Of a DNA stretch of 64,000 nucleotides, positions 45,328 to 55,000 are shown piece after piece. The notes below the pieces were generated by a model. That model did not search any database. It was given only the letters and a program-made list of their open reading frames with translations, and had not been told where the DNA came from. The position numbers and the translations under genes are program-made. The stretch lies in the NCBI GenBank assembly GCA_031551635.1, contig JAVBNH010000015.1, forward strand, positions 15,712 to 79,711. Reading direction: 5' to 3'. The first letter of the stretch is position 1; each line of letters opens with the position of its first letter. The stretch is from JAVBNH01 sp031551635 (GTDB lineage Bacteria; Bacillota; Clostridia; Oscillospirales; Acutalibacteraceae).

Positions 45328-46683
45328 TTAGCCGGTAACGCTCAAGGTACAAGTCGATTTATATCTGCCATCGTCAGTGAGGGCGTAAATTTTCACTGTA
45401 CCTTGACTTTTTGCTTCAATTAAGCCACTAAGCATATCTACTGAGGCAATGCTTTCGTTTTCACTGTACCATTTTACGGTGGTAATGGTCGCTTTCTTTG
45501 GGCTGACTTCAGCTTGCAGTGTTTCCTGTTCGCCGACCTTCAGCTCCAGTTTTCGCCGCGAAGCCCTGACACCGTTAACAGATATTTTCACGTTGACCTT
45601 GCACTGAGCGACATATGATACTCCTTGAAACTCAGCCGCCGCACTGATAATCGCTTCTCCGTTTTTATGGCTCTTAATATAGCCGCTTTCGTCAACTGTG
45701 GCAATACTTTCGTCGGAGCTCGACCAGCTTACCTTTGAACCGTCATTCCAGCTCATATACGCAAGAAGATTCATTGTATCATTTTTTTCCATGCTTAATT
45801 CGCTTTTTGACATTTTAATATGCGGCCAGACAAATGAAAATGATGTATTTTCTTGTAAAATAAAACTGCATTGCAAATTTCCAACCTCTTTGAGGTCGCC
45901 AATAAGGGTAATGTCTGCGGTAATTTGCATGCGTTTTATAAGATTCAATGAATCGATTTTATTGTTTAATCGATTTACGCTTCCGTTTATTAAACAATTT
46001 TTGTAAGCAATCTCCATCTTATCAATTTGGCAAAATTCATCAAAGGCATTTCCTATAAGTTGGTTTATTTCGTTATTGTCTCGAGGACTAAAATTACGAG
46101 AGATAGGTGAAGAAGCGGACAATGGCGCGGTTTCATCGGAAAACTTTAACTCAAAGCTGTATGTATCAACCTTTTTTTCAATACCGTCATCACCTTTTTT
46201 CATATCTGAAATCGATGAGCTTTTTATATCGATGGCAAATAAATCCGGAATATATAGAGTGCTGCCGTAATCCTCGCCGAAATCCAGTGTAAGTCCCTTT
46301 ACCCTTGAGTTAAGCTCCGGCAGGATTTTATCCTTAGCATATAATGCGAGCGCAGATGCGATTTCTCCGCTCTTAGAAAAGCTGATGCTATCCTCAGGAA
46401 TAGAAAAAGAAGTGCTCCTTGTCATTTTTGGTTTATCATTTTCTGCTTTTTGCAATACCGAATTTAGGTAATCAATAATTTCTTGAGCAGAAGCATCCGA
46501 GGATAGCGGTGTGAGACTCGGCTGCTCAAGCGTATCCTCGGGCATAACGCCTTCATGTAGCAAAATATCATAACCGCCGTAAGCAACACCGGCAATAAAA
46601 AAGATAAACAAAACCACGAAAATACCGCGATAAAACAACATTCTTTTTTTATCCTGAGTGTTTTTCTTCTTATTCTCCGCCAT
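45328..46683 (-). CDS. Membrane-anchored protein with two BIG2 (Ig-like) domains
   Basis: About 451 residues from ATG 46683 (MAENKKKNTQDKKRM); GGGAG with 10 nt spacing rejects the upstream ATG at 46746. The start overlaps the zinc-ribbon gene by 14 nt, so translation is coupled. A basic tail is followed by one membrane helix (LFYRGIFVVLFIFFIAGVAYGG, about 17-38), a middle region without recognisable domain, and two C-terminal BIG2 modules (SWSSSDESIATVDESG; KWYSENESIASVDMLSG). BIG2 domains are extracellular adhesion or spacer folds. No LPXTG sorting signal is seen. It probably displays a sensor or adhesin at the membrane. Confidence 0.82.
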   Translation of the reverse strand: MAENKKKNTQDKKRMLFYRGIFVVLFIFFIAGVAYGGYDILLHEGVMPEDTLEQPSLTPLSSDASAQEIIDYLNSVLQKAENDKPKMTRSTSFSIPEDSISFSKSGEIASALALYAKDKILPELNSRVKGLTLDFGEDYGSTLYIPDLFAIDIKSSSISDMKKGDDGIEKKVDTYSFELKFSDETAPLSASSPISRNFSPRDNNEINQLIGNAFDEFCQIDKMEIAYKNCLINGSVNRLNNKIDSLNLIKRMQITADITLIGDLKEVGNLQCSFILQENTSFSFVWPHIKMSKSELSMEKNDTMNLLAYMSWNDGSKVSWSSSDESIATVDESGYIKSHKNGEAIISAAAEFQGVSYVAQCKVNVKISVNGVRASRRKLELKVGEQETLQAEVSPKKATITTVKWYSENESIASVDMLSGLIEAKSQGTVKIYALTDDGRYKSTCTLSVTG

Positions 46684-47575
46684 TCTTATCGGACTCCCTT
46701 CCCTTTTCGTTTCTCGCTTGAAATTTTTTATTGTCTTCGTCTTCAAGCCTTAGTCGCACAATTTTTTCCTCCTCGGATTCCCAAATCGGCAATGGAAGCT
46801 CGTCGAGTGTTACTTCTTTCAATTTTAGCTTTTTCGCTATTTCAACACGGTATAAATCACCAGGCTTATATTCAATTTTTATACCATTTTTATATAAAAT
46901 ATAATTCGCTACAATAACAATTACGAATGCCGCAGCGGTGATATATGCACCGAACGAAGCAGACACATCAATAAGTGTAGGCATTTGATGAGCGGCTATA
47001 GAGCCGAAGCGATGAATAAAAAAAATGTCAGCAGATGCGCATACTATTGCGCAAAATGAAATAAAACAAACAGCAGCGGACATTTTTTTTATGCTAATAA
47101 AGCTGCAAATTGTAAAAAGAACCGCTAAAACAGCAAAAAACGCTGTAATAATAAAGAAAAGCATACACAAAAAGTATGCTGAAAATACCTCGCCGAAAAT
47201 ATCTGAATATCTCAGCTTTAATAATGGATTTAGTGCTCCGTCGCGCAGCAAGTCAATTATACCTATAATGCTTAGCGAATATGAGCGAGTGAAAAATGGA
47301 AACTTAACTACGAGCGAGGAGTACGGAATCATGAACGAGACCAGAGGAAGAATGCATACAACAAGCCTGAATACAGCTAGCTTGCTGCCGATAAACGCGG
47401 CTTTCAGCCGTGCTATTTTTACTCTGATTTTCGCAAAACCCAGCTCGGTATATTTTGCATCATTCATGAAACGCTCTTCAAAATCATAAAAGGTCAAGTT
47501 AACACCGCAATGTGGACAATTCGGTCGCCAGTCAGTAAGACGCAGATGTTTATCGCATGCGGGACAGTTACTCAA
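46670..47575 (-). CDS. Zinc-ribbon membrane protein
   Basis: About 301 residues starting at TTG 47575 (reads MSNCPACDKHLRL), chosen because GAGAGG lies 9-10 nt upstream; the longer frame begins inside the -35 box. CPAC and CPHC (12-residue gap) form an N-terminal zinc ribbon in the cytoplasm. Four or so membrane helices follow (VFRLVVCILPLVSFMIPY, ITAFFAVLAVLFTICSF, AVCFISFCAIVCASADIFF, YITAAAFVIVIVANYIL), then a charged cytoplasmic tail. I do not recognise a function. It overlaps the BIG2 gene by 14 nt, so the two products likely work together in the membrane. Confidence 0.78.
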   Translation of the reverse strand: MSNCPACDKHLRLTDWRPNCPHCGVNLTFYDFEERFMNDAKYTELGFAKIRVKIARLKAAFIGSKLAVFRLVVCILPLVSFMIPYSSLVVKFPFFTRSYSLSIIGIIDLLRDGALNPLLKLRYSDIFGEVFSAYFLCMLFFIITAFFAVLAVLFTICSFISIKKMSAAVCFISFCAIVCASADIFFIHRFGSIAAHQMPTLIDVSASFGAYITAAAFVIVIVANYILYKNGIKIEYKPGDLYRVEIAKKLKLKEVTLDELPLPIWESEEEKIVRLRLEDEDNKKFQARNEKGRESDKNGGE

Positions 47576-47608
47576 AAAAACCACCCTCTCTTTTATTTGA
47601 ACAATACC

Positions 47609-47638
47609 ATTGTAATAAATTTTTGTATCTGTTGTCAA
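47609..47638 (-). promoter_or_regulatory. Sigma-A-type promoter for the zinc-ribbon/BIG2/MFS operon
   Basis: On the minus strand TTGACA (47638-47633) and TACAAT (47614-47609) lie 18 nt apart, about 35 nt before the TTG start at 47575. The three genes read on with at most 19 nt gaps to 43710. Confidence 0.75.
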
Positions 47639-47691
47639 TAATTTTAGTAATAAATATATCGACCTTCATTTTATAATAATTTTTTCGGATA

Positions 47692-47736
47692 AACTGAAAG
47701 AGCCTGACTACCTGCGGTAATCAGCCCCTTTCAGTT
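47692..47736 (-). terminator. Long hairpin downstream of the giant-protein operon
   Basis: AACTGAAAG (47692-47700) pairs with CTTTCAGTT (47728-47736); inner segments (CTGACTACC with GGTAATCAG) extend the stem. No clear T run follows, so the terminator role is probable but not certain. Confidence 0.6.
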
Positions 47737-47757
47737 AAACACATAGGTGTGGAAGAA

Positions 47758-50700
47758 TTACTTTTTGTCCATCATACCCGTAAAAAGGGCAATGATGCTG
47801 TCTATAATCATTTTGAGCCATTGCCAGAAGGTGCGTCTGCCGGGTGTCGGCTCAGGATTCGTCCCGTCGGATGACCAAAGATTTATGTTAGCCTTCGGGA
47901 AGTTTTTCTCAATTGTTCGCAGTACCGGATAGCTGTTGTTTCCGATGCTCCAGATGCTGCCGAAATCAAAACCGATAAAGTTAAAGTCATTAACAAAATT
48001 GTTTGAGTCGAACGAATTAACCGATGTGATATTTGCGCTGCCGGAATTCACCGCACTCGCCGCGGAGGTTTCAAGGAAATAGACAAAACGAACTGTCGAC
48101 GCGTCTGAAATTCCGATAACACCGCCTGCATTCGCCGAGTCAATCGGCGCGAAAACATGGCATTTGCTGATTGTTGTGTTTTTCGTGCGAGCTGCAATTC
48201 CTCCGGCTGTCGGCGCTGTTATTGCACCGATATTATAAGAGTTGCTTATGTTAGCGTTAATTACGGTTCCGGTGAGTCCTCCGGCAAAAGCTTCCGATTT
48301 GACAGCCGCGGCATTATATGAGGTGCCGACTGAGCCGCCCTCGAGCTTTCCTACAAGCCCCCCTGAATAACTGTAAGCGCCGAAGGATTCAACCGTACCC
48401 GCTGAAACAACGCAGTTTTTAAAAGTTGTATTTTTCGCCTCGCCGACAATAGCGCCCGCGCAGCTGTTTGAGAATACCGTAACACGGCAAAGATTTAAGT
48501 CACGGATAGTAGCTCCGTCAGTACAAGCGAAAAGTCCTGCTGCACCTGCCGCACTTGCTGACATACCGTTAATTGTATGCCCGTTGCCCAGAAGAACACC
48601 ACTGAAAGGATTAGATTCACTGCCTATCGGAGTCCACGGTGTATCACTCAGGTCAATGTCAGCCATCAGAATATACGCACCGCTGAGGTTCGCGTTAATA
48701 ATTGCCTTAAGCCCTTCCTTGTTATGAATCGCACTATATCCGTCGGGAGCCTCGGTATAGTTTTTGAAATCCTCGGTCATGGCATCCCACTGAGCGTAAA
48801 GAGTCACTGTCGCGCCGTCAACATCGGTAATATTTTCAACGAGCTGTTTCTCATAATAGGTGTCACCGCTTCCGTCCGCCGCAGTATTCCATGCTGCGAA
48901 ATCAAAATGATTTTTTGTGAAAGCGTTTTGGTAGAGCGTGACCGCCTCACCGTAAACAAAAGCCTGCTCGCTCATTGAACCGATACCGCCATTTGCCTTA
49001 TAAACAATTTTATAACTGTTAGCTGAGAAGGAACCGTTTACGCTCAAGTCGTAAGCCGGCATTCTGGTGTGATTTTCACTCCAGGTCCAGCCGCTGAAGG
49101 TAAAGCCTGTCTTTGCAGGATTATCACGCTTAACTATAACCGCGTCATAATCAAAATCATCACTTGCGAAAAGTACGCCGTCAACAAAATAATTGACCTG
49201 ATATTTTGTAACTGTGAAAGATCCGTCAACGCGTACATCATGGGAGGGCATATCTGCCGGCAGAGCCGACCAGCCGCTGAAGGCGTAACCTAGCTTTGTC
49301 GGAGCGTCAATGATTGTCAGAGCTGTGCCGTAAACAACAGCCGGGAAATCTTGATACAGTACACCGTCAACATAATATGACAAACGGTAGCTGTTTACAG
49401 AGAATGATGCGGTTACGACAACATCATTGTCGGGCATAGTGGCGGGAATTGCCGACCAGCCGCTAAAAGTATGACCGTCATTGACGGCATCGTCAATCGG
49501 CGTTAGTGTGTCTGAGAATCTCGCGGGGACAGTTCTGTAAAGAAAATTATCGATATAATAGTATATATAATGTTGATTAGCGGTAAAAAATCCTGTTACT
49601 ACAATACCCTGCGAACCCATAAATTCGACTTCCCCGCTCCAGCCGCTGAAGGTATAACCATATTTTACAGGTTCGGGCATGGGCAAAATACTGTCGCCCT
49701 CGCGAAGGATTTTGCGCGAGTATTCAACACCGTCCACATAATAAACAAGCTCATTATAATCCGGGTCAAGCTGCCACTGAGCGTAAAGTGTTAGCGAGGA
49801 GCCGTTTTCGCTGAGAAGATTTGAGAATTCCTGACCTTCGCCGTAGGCTGTTCCGCTGCCGTCCGGCGCGGTGTTCCAGCCTGTAAACACATAATACTCG
49901 AGATAGTAGTCATTTGCTTTTACAGTATAATTCTGGTCGTATATACATTCCTGGGGACGTACCTCGCCAATTACCTCGAGTGAACCGGCGTTCGCGTTAT
50001 AATTCACTGTATAGGTATTCGGCATCAAGGTGGCGCTAATGTCTGTATCCTCAGCCGGCATTGCGCTGATTACCGTGTCCCAGCCGCTGAAGGAATAGCC
50101 TGTTCTGGTGATGCCGGGTCTCATTATGACAGGAGCGTTATACTTATAAAATTCCGTCAAGCCGAACTGCTCGCCGTTAACAAAATATTTTAGAGCGTAA
50201 TCAAGCTCGGCGAAGGAGCCTATCGCCGTAACCGGTGAAGCGGGCATATAGGCAGGCGCCGCTCCGGTGCTCCAGGTCCAGCCGCTGAAGGCTGAGCCTG
50301 TTTTAACAGGTGTCGGGATACTTATTGCCTGATTATAAAGATAGCTGTCCTTCCTGTACTGAGTTCCGTCAACGATATAGGTCAGTTCATAAGAATTAAT
50401 TTTATAATAGAAGGTATAGTTAAGAGCGCCTGAGGCATTACCTACTGAAACGCTTGAGACACCTGTGCTGATGCCTGTAAAGCTGCTGTCGTACTGTGTC
50501 GTCCCGACTGTATCGCTCTGATTTGCCTTGTAGCCGTAGAAGGTGTAGCCCTCAAAGCTGTTCGCGCTCATTGTAACAGTGTTTGACTGAGTGTATGCAA
50601 GTATCTCATTCTTCGAAACCGCCGCGTTGTTTTCGATAGCCTTTACCGTATATGAAAGACCGGAGGGAACGAGGGCGACATGACGCACATTAGCTGTGGC

Positions 50701-52017
50701 TGTGTTCGCGACAAGAGCATTTTTTGCCGTAGAGAGTGCTGAAATCTGAGCAGCCAGCGAAGCATATGTATATGTCGGGTCGCCGAGGGCAATAGCAGCA
50801 TTTTTTAATGCGGTTTGATAATTATTCCATGTCGCAGCTGTGTATTTCGCGCTTTGCATATTGTAGCTTTCCTTGAGAGCCGCGATATATGCTGAGCGAA
50901 CAGATGATTTGTTATTATTTATTACACTGAAATTGATATAGCCTGTACCTTTGGAATCCCCGTAAAGCGAACTCTTACCTGAAGCTTCGGCTCTAGTATA
51001 GATTCTGTAAGCACCCGACGTGCCGGCGGCTATTGAGTTAATCGCTCCCTGAGCTTTCATATTTGTCGCGTAGCTTGCCAGAACAGTATGATTAGAATAG
51101 GAGGAGTTTATCTGTGTGCTTAAGGTGGTGCCTGCCGAATTCTGGGTTGAGATGTTATACTTAACTGATTTTGAGTTTTCGAGGTCGCAGGTCGCGAAGC
51201 CGATATTGAAACCGGGCAGCTGATTCAAATCACTGAAACGGGAAATATCGGCGTTAATGGCTGCGCCCGAAAAATGAGTTGTCGGATTATCCTTGTTTTC
51301 ACCAGAATACTGAAATGTACCTGAACCGCTGTTATTAATATGACTGGATGTAGGCTGACTGGAGCCGTTTGAGGTCAGTGTGTTATAGCTCATCAGCAAA
51401 TCCTTCGCGCTTGCGTTACCTGCGCCGTTTGAGTGAAATCCCCACAGCATAGCAACATAGCTGTTATAGGCATAGTTTGTATTCCTTTTTCTCGTGCTCA
51501 GGGCGACACCGGAGGGCATTGTGTTCGGTTTATAAATATAGGTGTATGCAGTGACAGTCCTTGTTGAGCCGGAAGCATCGACATATGTATAAACCCAGGT
51601 GATGACCGCGCCGTTTACATTTGCCGCCGAACCAGTGAAGGAGCCGCTGAAGGTGTTTGAGGAGGAGCTAAGTCCTATTCCGGATATGGTTAAGGCTGCT
51701 GTTGAAGACCAAGTGAGGGTACCGCTTTTCGCGTTTGCGCAGTAGAAATACACCTTACCTGCTGTTTCCGCTCCCGATAAAACCGTTGAAGATGCATTCG
51801 GATAGCTGTTGAGATAGAACTGGAAATTCGCTGTTCCCGCTGTGCTCGGATACAGATACAAGCATTCCGGCACATAAAAATGGACATCAGCGGAAGCCGG
51901 TGTTGACTGTGAAATGACCGCGCCCGCAAGCATTGGCATAGCTGCGGCAAAAACCGATAGTATCATTAAAAACGAGAGGAAAACGCTCAATACGCGTTTT
52001 ATATGCCTGTTTGACAT
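47758..52017 (-). CDS. Giant secreted protein with eight InlB-type repeats and GLUG-like tail (P1)
   Basis: A 1419-residue protein. Signal peptide (VLSVFLSFLMILSVFAAAMPMLAGA), then an N-terminal region shared with the third protein of the operon (VHFYVPECLYLYPST). Eight units of about 60-70 residues carry GY-x-FSGW-type cores (KTGSAFSGWTW, KYGYTFSGWSG, NDGHTFSGWSA, KLGYAFSGWSA and others), typical of Listeria-Bacteroides InlB B repeats. After DGYSAIHNKEGLKAI come GLUG-like beta-helix segments (LLGNGHTINGM, GGLTGTVINANISNSYNIG). The end is an aromatic, amphipathic helix (WQWLKMIIDSIIALFTGMM). No LPXTG is present. It is the last gene of the operon; an adhesin or glycan-binding role is likely. 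Confidence 0.85.
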   Translation of the reverse strand: MSNRHIKRVLSVFLSFLMILSVFAAAMPMLAGAVISQSTPASADVHFYVPECLYLYPSTAGTANFQFYLNSYPNASSTVLSGAETAGKVYFYCANAKSGTLTWSSTAALTISGIGLSSSSNTFSGSFTGSAANVNGAVITWVYTYVDASGSTRTVTAYTYIYKPNTMPSGVALSTRKRNTNYAYNSYVAMLWGFHSNGAGNASAKDLLMSYNTLTSNGSSQPTSSHINNSGSGTFQYSGENKDNPTTHFSGAAINADISRFSDLNQLPGFNIGFATCDLENSKSVKYNISTQNSAGTTLSTQINSSYSNHTVLASYATNMKAQGAINSIAAGTSGAYRIYTRAEASGKSSLYGDSKGTGYINFSVINNNKSSVRSAYIAALKESYNMQSAKYTAATWNNYQTALKNAAIALGDPTYTYASLAAQISALSTAKNALVANTATANVRHVALVPSGLSYTVKAIENNAAVSKNEILAYTQSNTVTMSANSFEGYTFYGYKANQSDTVGTTQYDSSFTGISTGVSSVSVGNASGALNYTFYYKINSYELTYIVDGTQYRKDSYLYNQAISIPTPVKTGSAFSGWTWSTGAAPAYMPASPVTAIGSFAELDYALKYFVNGEQFGLTEFYKYNAPVIMRPGITRTGYSFSGWDTVISAMPAEDTDISATLMPNTYTVNYNANAGSLEVIGEVRPQECIYDQNYTVKANDYYLEYYVFTGWNTAPDGSGTAYGEGQEFSNLLSENGSSLTLYAQWQLDPDYNELVYYVDGVEYSRKILREGDSILPMPEPVKYGYTFSGWSGEVEFMGSQGIVVTGFFTANQHYIYYYIDNFLYRTVPARFSDTLTPIDDAVNDGHTFSGWSAIPATMPDNDVVVTASFSVNSYRLSYYVDGVLYQDFPAVVYGTALTIIDAPTKLGYAFSGWSALPADMPSHDVRVDGSFTVTKYQVNYFVDGVLFASDDFDYDAVIVKRDNPAKTGFTFSGWTWSENHTRMPAYDLSVNGSFSANSYKIVYKANGGIGSMSEQAFVYGEAVTLYQNAFTKNHFDFAAWNTAADGSGDTYYEKQLVENITDVDGATVTLYAQWDAMTEDFKNYTEAPDGYSAIHNKEGLKAIINANLSGAYILMADIDLSDTPWTPIGSESNPFSGVLLGNGHTINGMSASAAGAAGLFACTDGATIRDLNLCRVTVFSNSCAGAIVGEAKNTTFKNCVVSAGTVESFGAYSYSGGLVGKLEGGSVGTSYNAAAVKSEAFAGGLTGTVINANISNSYNIGAITAPTAGGIAARTKNTTISKCHVFAPIDSANAGGVIGISDASTVRFVYFLETSAASAVNSGSANITSVNSFDSNNFVNDFNFIGFDFGSIWSIGNNSYPVLRTIEKNFPKANINLWSSDGTNPEPTPGRRTFWQWLKMIIDSIIALFTGMMDKK

Positions 52018-52051
52018 TAAAAAGACCTCTTTTCTTTATTATTTTACTTTT

Positions 52052-55000
52052 TTAAGTTTTATCAAAAAGGTTCTTGAAGAAATCAATTATCTTCTGGAAA
52101 AACTCCATTATCCGCTCTATAAACGAGATGAAACCGCCTGACATTACTCCCGCACTGTCAAAAATGTCCTTTAGATCCCTGTCGATAAACTCCATGAATA
52201 CCTTTCCAAAGGCGCTGATTTCGGGTATTTTTGAGTTGACAAGCATGTAGTAGAGGAAGGCGAAATTATTGTTGAGCTCTGTGTACTTATCCGAAACATC
52301 GGTTGTAGCGACAACCGCCGCTTTGAAAACATCAAAAATTATCGACATGATGTCCTCGGTACCCATCGGTGAATGGGAGTAGACAAGCAATGTTTCCAAA
52401 AACGCGTAAATAAGTATAAATTCGTCTTTTTTAAGTCCTGTGCTTTCCTCCAGCATAGTCTGCAGGGTATAAATATTTTCGTCGTAGGTGATGAATTTTA
52501 TCAGCAAACGCAGCAGCACGGTAATCATATCCGCTTTGTTGTCGACCTCAGTGTATTCCATGCGGTAGGCTGTTAAACCGTTGAGCGACTGATAAGAAAC
52601 TATGCGTCCGACTGACAAATCATTGATAGCGTTACCCAGTATCGGCATAAAGGAGAAACCTGTTGATTCCTCAACATCGGCTATCAAATCAAGATAGAGA
52701 CTTTCGACGGTTATCTCGTTAAGGTCAAAGCTGTCTGAAATTTTGAAGCCGGTCAGGGGGTAAATAGCCTCGGTAATTGAATACGCCGCACCGAGTAAAT
52801 TCTGAAGGCTCGAGTTCAGACCGTCGCTGTTTATAAAATAGATTATACCTGTGAGTATATTAAGAACTTCATCAGCGGGATTGACAAGCAGACTGTCTAT
52901 TACATCGAAAATCGGGAAGAGTATATCGTAAATAATTGCACGCCTGTCCTCCTCGACATCATTTTTAAATTGCTCGGCGGTTTTTATTCCCTTGCACCCC
53001 AGTGCTTCCATCAGAGGAATAACGCCGTACTTATATCCGCTGGCACCGCCGAGTTTAATCAGACTTTCACCCTCATGAGAGTTGAGGTATTCAATGTCAA
53101 CGCCCAGCAGCAAAGCCTCAAGCAGTGGCGCCGCGGGAAGGAGCAGTTCACTGATTGCCTGAGCAAACCCCGGCCTGCTGCCGTCCTTAAATCCCCAGTC
53201 ATGGTAGGGAGAAAATTGATTCCAATAAGCCAAATCAATATCAAAAAACTCATTTACGATATCGATTATTTCACTGTCAAGTGAGGCAACAAGCTCTTGA
53301 ATCATTAAGAGCAGCTTCGTAACATTTTCCTGAGTGTAAATGTTTAGATAATTCGCGACAATTGCATCTAGACTGCTTAGTTTTTTGCCGTCTATTTTAA
53401 CTCCGAGCAGGTTGATCATATTATCAGCGAGCAAATCGAGATTGTTCACGGTGTACTCCGCTTTTTCTCGCGTCCATTTATTTCCGTAGGTGACATGGGT
53501 AATTGAATTATAAACATTCTCAATTCTGGTTTTACCTGTGATTTCATCATAAAATTCAACCCGCTCAACAGATGGCTTATCCGCATAATCGGTTCCAATC
53601 CAGTTTATTTTTTTAATCTCCGAAAGCGCGGGATTATTAAGAGCGCGAAGGGTATCAATTACATCCTTGCCGACAAGATCACAGGCAACAAGGTAGTTAT
53701 CATCATCTGTCAGCAGCAGGATGGCTGTGGAGAGTATAAGTGTCAGGACATCCTCCGTGGCTATATCAATATCATATTTTGTCGTCAGCTTGTTTGCGCT
53801 CATCGATGAAACAAGCCTGCCCTTCGGGAGCTCCCTTATAAGAGTACCTAGATATTTGTCTGCGTGAAGACCGGTATAGTCCTCGATGAGCTTAATTATT
53901 ATTGCTTCATCTAGCGCGAAGATTGAAAAATTATCGCCGAGTATGTCACCGGCAGCATCCATAATCAGAGCGTCAATGTCAACATTATAAATCGGACGGG
54001 CGGTGTCAAGCAAAACAAACAGCGGGTGAATAAGATTGCGGACGCTGACGCTTATTCCGCCGCTGCTGATAAAGTAAAGGAGGTTCGGTAAAATATCAAG
54101 CAGCTTGCCCAGAGGGTCATTCACCAGATCATCTTCAATGAACTTCGCTATCGGATTCAAAATGTTTTTTATCAGGTTCGCGCCGTTTTCCATGGCTGAT
54201 GTCTTATACTGAGTATCTGAAAGAATATACGCGCTATCACAGCCCAAAGCTTCAAGCAGCGGAACAACGGCATAGGAATAGCCGTCGCCTCCGAAAATGG
54301 TGAGAATTTTTTCATTGTCCTTGTCAGACAATAGCTTCAAGTCGCTGCCTGTAAGCAAAAAGCTTAAAACCGGAGCCAGAGGAGCAAGAATATTGCTTAC
54401 CGCGTCAATAAACGCCGTGCTGTCACCGTCCGCGAAGACCGGAACGCTCATTGGCTGCCATACACTTAAATCTACGTCAAGAAGCCGCTTCACCAGAGGA
54501 ATCACATCAGTTTCTTTTTCCGCCTCACCCTCTGCGGTAAGAAGCTTCTCAGTCAAGCCCTGCAAAGCTTCGAGAATTTTTACTGCGTTTTCATGCGTGA
54601 AGATATAGCTCGCGCACGCGCCGCGCAGCATCTCATTCACATCGTAATAAGTGCTGCCCTTCAGCTCGAAGCCGTCCTTAAACAGGAAGCTGTTAACAAA
54701 GCTCAGAGCGTCATTAACAAAATACCCCGCAAGCGATTGTGTCCAGTTATTGTCATACTGCAGCATATTTTCTATAACAGTGGATTTGACTGTTGTGCCG
54801 ACCTGCTTCCACTGAATATTAGCCATAGTATATTCAACAGGGTTGAAAAGCTCGCATAGGGATGCAATTACATTGTCAACATTATTTTCTGCAGTGACAT
54901 TATTGATAATGTCGATAATTTCCTGCTTATCACCCAGCTTTTCAATTAAATAATTGTTAAGAGCCGTATCTGTTCTTAATGTGTTAAGCAAAAAGCGCAA

